14,545 nucleotides of DNA, taken from the NCBI GenBank assembly GCA_050485385.1, contig JBJHBG010000117.1:1-14545 (forward strand), read 5' to 3'. Source of the DNA: RECO01 sp050485385. GTDB taxonomy: Bacteria > Pseudomonadota > Alphaproteobacteria > Geminicoccales > Geminicoccaceae. Made by a program: the position numbers and the translations under genes. Positions 1 through 6,013 of the stretch are shown one piece after another; positions within the stretch are counted from its first letter, which is position 1; every line of letters starts with the position of its first letter. Below the pieces are notes generated by a model that was not told the DNA's origin, did no database searches, and saw only the letters and a list, made by a program, of their open reading frames with translations.

Positions 1-105
1 GCCTGGCTCCACCACTACAACCGCGAACGGCCGCATCTCGGCTACCGCAATCAGGGCCGGAGACCCTGGGACACCATCCAGCAATTCGTCAGCCAAGGAG
101 GTTAA
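1..105 (+). mobile_element. 3' end of an IS481-type transposase (partial)
   Basis: The window opens inside a reading frame that encodes 34 residues and stops with TAA at 103-105. It begins AWLHHYNRERPHLGYRN, followed by a GRRP segment. The YNRERPHxGY block is the C-terminal end of the DDE integrase core (the segment after the catalytic glutamate) in IS481/IS3-type transposases; the single-block layout followed by GRRPWDT fits IS481 best. The rest of the gene lies left of the window, so it cannot be said whether the element is complete. It sits beside a lower-GC restriction-modification pair, which suggests a mobile-element boundary. The family call is from motif recognition only. Confidence 0.8.
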
Positions 106-236
106 GAGGACAGATAAGTCGGCTGTCGGTAGCGAAGGGGCCAACGCCCATGCACAACGCTGGCGAAACGAGAGTTCTAAGCGGACAATTGTTGATCGAC
201 CTGCGTTAAGGAGCCGTTTTGCGTGGCTCGCCACAG
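106..236. other. Intergenic gap holding the presumed right end of the insertion sequence
   Basis: No gene was seen between the transposase stop and the end of the endonuclease gene. IS481-family ends usually read TGT...ACA; the ACA at 110-112, just after the stop codon, is a candidate terminal triplet. The left end is outside the window, so neither the inverted repeat nor a target duplication can be confirmed. No hairpin plus T-run terminator is obvious for the endonuclease gene, which ends leftward into this gap. Confidence 0.35.
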
Positions 237-1226
237 CTATTTTAGGAGCGGACGCCTACCCTTCTGATTGCGGTCGGCGCAGCCATACGGCCCGAGGAAG
301 CGTTCGCCGTTGAAGTGAATGAGGTGCGTAGGCGCGTCTGCAACCCAAACTTCCGTCTCCCAAGCGATTTCCGGCAAGTACCTGCCCATGGTGGCGCGGT
401 CGGGAAAGGCGGTCACATAGACCAACCCCGGCGTCGCGTGCGCAAACAAAACACTCAGTTCCCGATGGCGCTTGCCGTCCACAGGCCCGTGGCTCGTCAC
501 GGATTCGACGAGAAGCAACCAATCTCGATTGACATCATGAAGCACCACATCAGGCATCTTCCCGTGGGAGTCGACGCGAACGCCCAAACCAGCCAGATAT
601 GCCTCGTCAAAATAGCCAAATTTATCCCCGGTATCCCCCGCATAGACGAGGTGACTCCCTGGCGCGAATCTGGGGGCAAATTCCTCAACAATTTCTTTCA
701 TGAGCAAACTATGTGCGCCTGGACTCAGCTTAATAATTTCACCATCACCAACAGTAACTGGAACCATTGCGAGGTCACGGGCAGCTGCATACTGCTCCGC
801 AAGGCTTGCCTGCTTCTCACGATAAGCAGCGAGCGCCGCCCCCCAGTCCGGCAAGCCGCGCTTTTTGATCAGTTCGAGCGCTATCGGCGAGATCTGATAG
901 GCAGCCTTTGGACTGTTGACAGCGCGATCCGGCCGATCAGGGTTGTACAGGGCGATAGCCGCAGCCACGAACTGGTGCATGGTCTGACGGCGCACCGTTT
1001 CGCGCGTGTTCGGTGCATAGGTTTTGCCATAGTGCCGCTGCATCCAATCCATGATTGGAGTGATACCCATCAGCGGTGACTTGGAGTCCTGCCAAGTCAT
1101 ACCAGGACGAAGATCCAGAATGGCAAGCAAGGAAAGCGCCGAGCGTTCGTTTAGTTGGGCACGCGGAAGGCCCAACTCCCTCAAAACTTCCAGCGCTTCA
1201 AGCAGCAACGGGTCCTGATTGCTCAT
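237..1226 (-). CDS. Type II restriction endonuclease, PstI/BsuBI family
   Basis: This 329-residue protein fits the BsuBI/PstI endonuclease family, whose known members cut CTGCAG. The N-terminal half (about 1-165) is helical and matches the family's winged-helix-like N-terminal domain. The catalytic part starts near 168 and carries YAGDTGDKFGYFDE (195-208), then HGKMPDVVL (221-229) with D226, and WLLLVESVTSHGPVD (236-250) with E241, forming a PD-(D/E)xK-type centre in which the usual lysine is not in the standard place. The signature ETEVWVADAPTHLIHFNGER lies at 290-309, with FLGPY just after. Length is close to PstI and BsuBI (a little over 300 aa); about 15 extra residues follow FLGPY. The ATG start overlaps the methyltransferase end by 29 bp, so translation is probably coupled. 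Target specificity is inferred from family, not shown. Confidence 0.93.
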   Translation of the reverse strand: MSNQDPLLLEALEVLRELGLPRAQLNERSALSLLAILDLRPGMTWQDSKSPLMGITPIMDWMQRHYGKTYAPNTRETVRRQTMHQFVAAAIALYNPDRPDRAVNSPKAAYQISPIALELIKKRGLPDWGAALAAYREKQASLAEQYAAARDLAMVPVTVGDGEIIKLSPGAHSLLMKEIVEEFAPRFAPGSHLVYAGDTGDKFGYFDEAYLAGLGVRVDSHGKMPDVVLHDVNRDWLLLVESVTSHGPVDGKRHRELSVLFAHATPGLVYVTAFPDRATMGRYLPEIAWETEVWVADAPTHLIHFNGERFLGPYGCADRNQKGRRPLLK

Positions 1227-2817
1227 ATGACGACAGTTTCTGATCGATTTGATCTTGCGAAGGAGTGCCTTTTTTTATGGCCCATCTTCCAATTTGCTCC
1301 AGAATTTTCTTGGGCGGGTACTTGATTTGACGAAGATCGGTTGCATTGACCTGCGTATGACCATTGAAAAGCCGGAAGTAATTATCAACCGCTGTAGAGT
1401 TCAGGTAAGTGGTCAAACCGAAGGCAAGCTCTTCTGTCAGTCCACCTTTCTCGCAATGAAGAACATTGAGATGATTTTCCACACCAACCCATGCTGCATT
1501 CCCGAGGGCCTGCCGGCGCAGTACGCTGGAGTACACTCGGCGCCGCTCCTCCTTAGCTGAAAACCGGCGGACGACGGCATAAGTGCCGGCCTTCATCAGC
1601 CATTTCTGGGTCATTTCATTCACGCGGATATAGTTCCACTTCTTGAAGTCAGGCTTCGGCCAGCGCGTTTCGTAGCCGTCGAAGTGCCCCGGATAGAGCA
1701 ACGGCGCCGCACCAGCTTCATACTCCTTGAGCAAGTGCTTCTTCAGCCGGAAATCCACCACCGGACCGGTGCACACGCCCAACCCGAGATCTGCCAGCCT
1801 TTCTGTAGCGCATAAGGGCAGTGCAACAGGCGCATCACCAGCACCGCCCGGAATATAGATGAAGCGCTCCCCATTGCCCGGCTTCACGATCTCGGTGAAC
1901 GGATAGCGGTGCGACTTCACGTCGGCGAAACCCCCGTCCCGCGACGACGTCACGAGGATATCCTTCTGCTCGCCGTGCTTCTCCACTACGATGATGATGT
2001 TCTCTTGCAAGACTTCATCCTCGCGAAAAGCCTTGCTGCGGCTCTCAAATATATGAATATGCCGAATCGCATTTTCCGAAATTAAAAAATTACGGAACGA
2101 TTTGTAATATGGACCATTACAAAAACTTCTAGGTATGATCGCTACTAAATGTCCGTGAGGCTGGAGCATTTTCAGCGCGAGACCAGCGAAACCAGTATAA
2201 AGATTAACCGTCTCAATGCCAACTGCTCGCAAAAATTTCCGGTGCGGCGAATCGATATTGATTTTTTTGTATGGCGGATTCATGATAACGTGTGTAAATT
2301 CCCCATGGTCAATTAAATACTGATTTGCCGCATTTTCGATGAAGTCGCCGCCAATAACCTCGGATTTTATCGTCTTGAAATAGGCCAGTGTCTCTCGCAG
2401 ATACGGATGCAGATTATCGTCCAACTCGTAGGCCGTGACCTTCACGTCGATTGCGCTCTTGGCCTCACTCATTGCATGCTCAAGAAAGGCGGCGGAAAGT
2501 GAACCAATCCCAGCACCAGGATCGAGAAGGCGGATCGGCCCTTCGCTGGGCACAGGCAGCAGGCTTGCCATAAATTTGGCAATGGACATCGGCGTCATAA
2601 ATTGGCCAAGATTTGATTTGTATTTGCGCTCCACATCTCGCGCGATCACAACTCGGCGCTTTTCGATTCGTTCTAGGTACGCAGTCACGCGCGTTGAACT
2701 TCCGTGTGCAAGATTCTTGTCCTCAGTAGGCGTGCCTTTGTCGTCCTCGTCCTCGGATATTTGCTGAAGGCCTAGCCAACCGGGACAACGCCGTCCAGCA
2801 AGATGTAGGCTCGGCAT
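1198..2817 (-). CDS. N6-adenine DNA methyltransferase, PstI/BsuBI family
   Basis: This is the protective partner of the downstream endonuclease, transferring methyl from S-adenosylmethionine to adenine. Motifs in order are QFMTP (72-76, motif X), LLDPGAGIGSL (97-107, motif I, SAM binding), AYELDD (129-134, motif II), GGDF (156-159, motif III) and NPPY (180-183, motif IV catalytic loop). This order is that of gamma-class N6-adenine enzymes. The C-terminal half is the likely target-recognition region. The ATG at 2817 has AAGG a few bases upstream, but residues 1-43 are acidic and unlike the family. A GTG at 2688 would give 496 residues, nearer the ~500 of M.PstI/M.BsuBI, so the start is uncertain. 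Base composition is visibly more AT-rich than the flanks (for example around 2041-2110), a sign of horizontal acquisition. No controller (C) gene was seen upstream. Confidence 0.92.
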   Translation of the reverse strand: MPSLHLAGRRCPGWLGLQQISEDEDDKGTPTEDKNLAHGSSTRVTAYLERIEKRRVVIARDVERKYKSNLGQFMTPMSIAKFMASLLPVPSEGPIRLLDPGAGIGSLSAAFLEHAMSEAKSAIDVKVTAYELDDNLHPYLRETLAYFKTIKSEVIGGDFIENAANQYLIDHGEFTHVIMNPPYKKINIDSPHRKFLRAVGIETVNLYTGFAGLALKMLQPHGHLVAIIPRSFCNGPYYKSFRNFLISENAIRHIHIFESRSKAFREDEVLQENIIIVVEKHGEQKDILVTSSRDGGFADVKSHRYPFTEIVKPGNGERFIYIPGGAGDAPVALPLCATERLADLGLGVCTGPVVDFRLKKHLLKEYEAGAAPLLYPGHFDGYETRWPKPDFKKWNYIRVNEMTQKWLMKAGTYAVVRRFSAKEERRRVYSSVLRRQALGNAAWVGVENHLNVLHCEKGGLTEELAFGLTTYLNSTAVDNYFRLFNGHTQVNATDLRQIKYPPKKILEQIGRWAIKKGTPSQDQIDQKLSSYEQSGPVAA

Positions 2818-3115
2818 TTCAGAACCTTGGCGGCTCTGTGACCCGATGCGGACGAGCGGACGGTCAGCCTACAAGCCCACTCCCCATCCAAACCGCCCGT
2901 TAAACCCGCGAAGGTCCACGCCCGCCGCAGCCCGTTGTCGAAACGGGGGTGCAGGGGGCGTGCCCCCTGCGGGCCTTTCGCCGTCCGGTGGCGACGTACC
3001 GCGGGCTGGGCCGGAGGCGCCGCCCTTCGTCCGCGGGCGTGGCCTTCGTCGAGGACTAGGATTTTTTGCCTTTCTCGGCTAAGCTGCCGGCCTATTCCCT
3101 CACCCGGAGCCGGTC
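2818..3115. other. Non-coding stretch between the R-M pair and the next gene
   Basis: This stretch of roughly 300 bases separates two divergent genes, so promoters for both should lie here, but no convincing -35/-10 pair was found. The start of the methyltransferase has AAGG a few bases upstream on the minus strand. The start at 3116 has CGGAG about eight bases upstream. Open frames through it are short and look like GC-rich chance frames. The left side resembles the island, and from about 2900 the sequence becomes very GC-rich, so the island boundary is probably here. It contains the hairpin at 2951-2970. Confidence 0.5.
2951..2970. repeat. Perfect GC-rich palindrome, REP-like hairpin
   Basis: GCAGGGGG (2951-2958) and CCCCCTGC (2963-2970) are exact inverted copies separated by CGTG, giving an 8-bp stem with a tetraloop. 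No T-run follows, so it is not a classic intrinsic terminator. Short elements of this style (GCAGGGGGCxTGCCCCCTGC) recur as extragenic palindromes in many high-GC proteobacteria. That this one is repeated in its genome is inference. Confidence 0.55.
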
Positions 3116-3640
3116 ATGCAGCTTTCCCATCATCAGCGCGCCTTGGCGGCGCAGCGGCGGGCCAATGGGGGCAAGTCGAAGGGGCCGGTGACGGTGGCGG
3201 GCAAGGCGCGGGCGGCGGGGAATGCGGTGCGGCACGGGCTTGCAGCCGACCTCGTGCGCGACCCGGACGAGCGCCGCCGCCTCCAAGACCGCATCGACCA
3301 ACTCACCGCCGAGTTCGAGCCTGCCACGCCCTTTGAGGCTGCGTTGGTCGAGCGCGTCGCCTTTGCGCTGCATCGGTTGGAGCGCGCCGAGCGGTTCGAG
3401 GCCGAGACCTTCGAGAGTGCGCAGCGCGCGGGCGACAGCGCAGGCGCGGTGCTGGTCAAGGACAAGCGCTGCTTGCGCGCCCTCGACGTCGTCGTCCGCT
3501 ATGGCGGCTATGCCGACGCCCAACTCTGGCGCAGCCTCCGCGCCCTGAAGGCCCTCCAGTTGGAACGCGCCGCCGCCCAGAACACGAAAAATCGAAACGA
3601 ACCGGCAGCCCCCTTTTCCGGTTTGGACTCAAACACTTGA
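3116..3640 (+). CDS. Conserved protein of unknown function with SxGPxTxxGK...NAxxHGL motif
   Basis: This 174-residue protein has no recognised enzymatic domain, signal peptide or membrane segment. Its N-terminus carries the block AQRRANGGKSKGPVTVAGKA (12-31), then NAVRHGL (36-42). The pattern ANxxKSxGPxTxxGKxxxxxNAxxHGL marks a widespread, often multi-copy bacterial family that I know only as hypothetical; its basic, glycine-rich head could bind nucleic acid, but that is a guess. The remainder is strongly helical and charged (RRRLQDRIDQLTAEFEP, ALHRLERAERFEAETFE), with coiled-coil-like stretches. The ATG is preceded by CGGAG at a suitable distance. Its stop overlaps a TTG that opens the frame of the following remnant (TTGA junction), so the two may have been a coupled pair. 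Codon use is host-like. Confidence 0.72.
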   Translation: MQLSHHQRALAAQRRANGGKSKGPVTVAGKARAAGNAVRHGLAADLVRDPDERRRLQDRIDQLTAEFEPATPFEAALVERVAFALHRLERAERFEAETFESAQRAGDSAGAVLVKDKRCLRALDVVVRYGGYADAQLWRSLRALKALQLERAAAQNTKNRNEPAAPFSGLDSNT

Positions 3641-4222
3641 GCCCTTCCCCGCCGCACCTTCGGCCACCTGCCGGGCAACCGCGGTTGCTGCCGCCGGGCG
3701 CGGCGGCCTCGCCCAGGTCGGCATCCTCGCCTCGGTCGTCATGGCCGGCGGCCCGCACCCTCGGCGACGCCGGCGAGACCGCGGTTCTGGAGCGGTTCCG
3801 CGCCCTGTTCGGCACGTCGGCGGGCCGCACCACCGGCTACGCGACCGACCCGCAGGGCGTGCGGGTTGCCTTCGACGAAGCGTTGCTGCCCTACCTGCTG
3901 GATGGACCCGGCTGGCGACAGCGGTTGGACGAGCCGCCGAGCGCCAAGTATCGGCCCGACGGGCGCGACGCGTGGCTGCCCCACGTCAAGGCGACGATCG
4001 AAGATCCGGCGGAGGTGTGGCTCGCGCCCGCTCCCGACCGTCACCGGTCCCGTCTCCTGAAGCGGTACGTCGGCGTATTCGGAACGCCGGACGGCCCGTC
4101 GGGACGTGCTCTTGGTGGTCACCCGCACGCCGGAAGGATGGGCTGCGTACAACGCCTGTCCCCGTCAGGGTGTCGACGCGCAGCGGTCCGGATACCTGAT
4201 CTATTCGCGCGAGGGACCCTGA
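3637..4222 (+). pseudogene. Frameshifted PBECR-type (phage barnase/EndoU/colicin E5/RelE-like) nuclease-fold domain
   Basis: From about 3766 the frame encodes a recognisable domain: AVLERFRALFG, FDEALLPYLLDGP, then WLPHVKATIEDPAEVWLAP, and KRYVGVF ending near 4080. The expected final strands are in the next frame: DVLLVVTRTPEGWAAYN, then RSGYLIYSREGP and TGA at 4220-4222. A one-base shift between about 4081 and 4105 therefore splits the gene. This layout (LPYVKATIxDPxEVW... RRY... LLVV... GWxAYN... QRxGxLIY) resembles the PBECR domains at the C-terminus of Mu-like F head proteins and in some standalone genes, which are predicted RNases. The first 40 or so residues after the TTG are low-complexity and may not be authentic. 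The first frame stays open to 4827 only by chance, running antisense to the next gene. A sequencing error at the shift is possible. Confidence 0.55.
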
Positions 4223-4226
4223 CTCA

Positions 4227-4285
4227 CCCCCGCGGCGGGGCTCAGGGTGCCGGTGACGGTGCGAGGCCGGGCTCTGCGTCACCGG
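4227..4285. terminator. Inverted repeats at a convergent gene junction, possible bidirectional terminator
   Basis: CCGGTGACG (4250-4258) and CGTCACCGG (4277-4285) are perfect 9-bp inverted copies around an 18-base spacer. Just before them, CCCCGC/GCGGGG forms a second small palindrome around 4228-4240. They lie between the plus-strand remnant ending at 4222 and the minus-strand gene whose stop is at 4279-4281. No T-tract is visible on either side, so terminator function is inferred only from position and stem strength. Confidence 0.35.
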
Positions 4286-5058
4286 AGCCGATGATCTACG
4301 CTGCATCCTCGCCGGCGGCAACGGCCGGCACACGGGCCACCCCGGAGCGCCGGCGGATCGACGACGATGCCGTCCGCCCGCACACCAGCCGCCGAGGTCG
4401 GACGCCCAACACCGTTGCCAATCGGCCCATCACCAGCCACGACCCCAACGGCCTCTGGCTGCGAGCGCGGGCGACCACCGGGCAGGGTCAGATCGCACGG
4501 AGCGCCGAAGGGCTGCCAGCCGTTCAGCGGCTCGACGAGTGTCCGTCGCACCCAGAGCACGACGCCGGGATGCCGGTTGGCCCATCGGTCGACGCGGTCG
4601 CCGCCGTGGAAGTCGACGTGCAGGCCCGCGCCGTCGACGGCTTCCCGCATGGCGTTCAGGCGGTCCTGCAACGCGGGGTCAGCCGGAAAGTCGCCACCAC
4701 CGACGATGACGTAGGCACCGCGCGCTCGAGCGAGTTCGCGGATCGAGGGGCGGAGTGGGCCTTCAGGGCACGCCTCGTTTCGGATCCGCGCTGGCCCGAA
4801 AGGACCGGCGTGCTGCTTCACCTGTAGCCCGGAGAACGGACGAGGAACGACGTTCCGCTCGAACCGCTCGTCGACCACCTCGACAAGCGCGTCGATGCCG
4901 CCGTCGGCGGCGCGTTGGTTGCCACCAGCGGTCACGGCAGCGATCGGCAGTCCCTTAACCGCGAACTCTGCCTCGCAGCGCCTACGGACCAGATCGCGGA
5001 GTCGAGCGTCGTCGAGGCGGGCGATGTGGTCGACCGTCAGGTCGAACACGTGGACCAA
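4279..5058 (-). CDS. Truncated N-terminal piece of a putative nuclease-ATPase defence protein
   Basis: The first ~185 of 259 residues look authentic: FDLTVDHIARLDDARLRDLV (5-24), DGGIDALVEV (52-61), then SGLQVKQ (76-82), PLRPSIRELARARGAYVIVG (101-120) and a HPGVVLWVR segment before GWQPFG (180-185). E30, D56 and the Q79-x-K81 pair fit a PD-(D/E)xK-type (QxK variant) nuclease domain. I recall this arrangement from the N-terminus of very large bacterial proteins that continue into a P-loop STAND/AAA-type NTPase (VRLVGLSGVGKT-like Walker A) in defence islands. Here the Walker A never appears. After about residue 190 the sequence turns Arg/Gly/Pro-rich without family features and soon stops. It is therefore probably a decayed or rearranged fragment. 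The start is either TTG at 5058 or GTG at 5049. The link to a defence ATPase is from memory, not a search. Confidence 0.5.
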   Translation of the reverse strand: MVHVFDLTVDHIARLDDARLRDLVRRRCEAEFAVKGLPIAAVTAGGNQRAADGGIDALVEVVDERFERNVVPRPFSGLQVKQHAGPFGPARIRNEACPEGPLRPSIRELARARGAYVIVGGGDFPADPALQDRLNAMREAVDGAGLHVDFHGGDRVDRWANRHPGVVLWVRRTLVEPLNGWQPFGAPCDLTLPGGRPRSQPEAVGVVAGDGPIGNGVGRPTSAAGVRADGIVVDPPALRGGPCAGRCRRRGCSVDHRLR

Positions 5059-5156
5059 TCCGTGAGCTCAATGGGAGCGCCATGCAGGTCGTTGGCGGCC
5101 CCCACCTGGGCTCGATCGACCGTACGCGATCGGCGCGAGGCCGGACCGCCGGCGTG

Positions 5157-5984
5157 TCAGGGGCGGATGTTGTAGCCGCGGCGGACGAGGCGGAGGGTGA
5201 AGAGCCAAAGGCCGACATTGACCGCGAGGAGCACGGCGAGGCCGACCGCGACGTTGCCGTCGGCGTGGCCCGTCAGCGCATAGCGCAGCCCGTCGATCAT
5301 GTAGAAGAACGGGTTGAGGTGCGCGATCCACCAGAGCTGCTCGGGCAGCCGGTCGACCGAGTAGAACGTGCCCGACAGGAACGACAGCGGCGTGATCACG
5401 AAGTTGGTCACCGCTGCCATCTGGTCGAACTTGTCGGCCCAGAGCGCCGTCAACAGCCCGAGCAGCGCCAGGGTGAGGCTCGCGCTGAGGACGTAGAGCG
5501 GCACCAGCCAGGGGTGGGCCAGCTGCACGCCGACGAAGGGGATCATCGTCAGCCACACCACCACGCCGACGATCACACCCCGCGTCACCCCGCCCATCGC
5601 CACGCCGAAGGTCAACTCGCCGGCGCTCAATGGCGGCATCAGGTAGTCGACGATGTTGCCCTGCACCTTGGCGATGCCGATCGACGAGGAGGTGTTGGCG
5701 AACGCGTTTTGGATGATCGCCATCATGATCAGGCCGGGTGCCAGGAACTCGACGAAGGCCAACTCGCCGATCCGCACGTCGCCGCGACCGAGCGCCAGGC
5801 TGAAGATGGCGAGGAACAGGAGCGTGGTGACGATCGGCGCCAGCACGGTCTGGGTGATGACCTTGAAGAAGCGCTGCACCTCCTTCCTGTACAGCGTCCA
5901 CAGGCCCAGCCAGTTGACGTCGAACGGCGTGCCGAAGGTGGAGCTGCCGGCGGCGCCCGGTGGATCGGTGGGGTTGCGGTGCAT
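5157..5984 (-). CDS. ABC-2 type transporter permease (YadH/NodJ-like)
   Basis: This 275-residue inner-membrane permease is the kind that pairs with a NodI/YadG-type ATPase. Six hydrophobic segments can be seen near residues 47-66, 79-97, 126-149, 158-182, 190-208 and 246-267. Family landmarks are TLYRKEVQRFFK (30-41, cytosolic entry helix), EFLAPGLIMMAIIQNAF (79-95), VQGNIVDYLMPPLSAGEL (107-124), FVITPLSFLSGTFYS (195-209) and LNPFFYMIDGLRYA (223-236). The ATG at 5984 follows AACAGG at about five bases; the frame is open further upstream but only through Arg/Pro-rich antisense of tamB. It starts 29 bp after tamB, so it is likely co-transcribed. No ABC ATPase gene is in the window; downstream lies the truncated gene at 4279-5058. 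The substrate is unknown. Confidence 0.88.
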   Translation of the reverse strand: MHRNPTDPPGAAGSSTFGTPFDVNWLGLWTLYRKEVQRFFKVITQTVLAPIVTTLLFLAIFSLALGRGDVRIGELAFVEFLAPGLIMMAIIQNAFANTSSSIGIAKVQGNIVDYLMPPLSAGELTFGVAMGGVTRGVIVGVVVWLTMIPFVGVQLAHPWLVPLYVLSASLTLALLGLLTALWADKFDQMAAVTNFVITPLSFLSGTFYSVDRLPEQLWWIAHLNPFFYMIDGLRYALTGHADGNVAVGLAVLLAVNVGLWLFTLRLVRRGYNIRP

Positions 5985-6013
5985 GCGGCCTGTTCGTTCT
6001 TGGTTGGCGCGGC

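Noticed and set aside
315..1079. A 254-codon plus-strand frame opposite the endonuclease gene
   Set aside because: The minus-strand product has a full family signature; the plus frame has none.
2846..3336. Short GC-rich frames upstream of and within 3116-3640
   Set aside because: They are low-complexity Gly/Arg/Pro/Ala products without motifs, and overlap the better-supported gene.
4223..4827. Continuation of the first PBECR frame to 396 codons
   Set aside because: It is open only because the frameshift skips the natural stop; the residues are antisense to the gene at 4279-5058 and match nothing.
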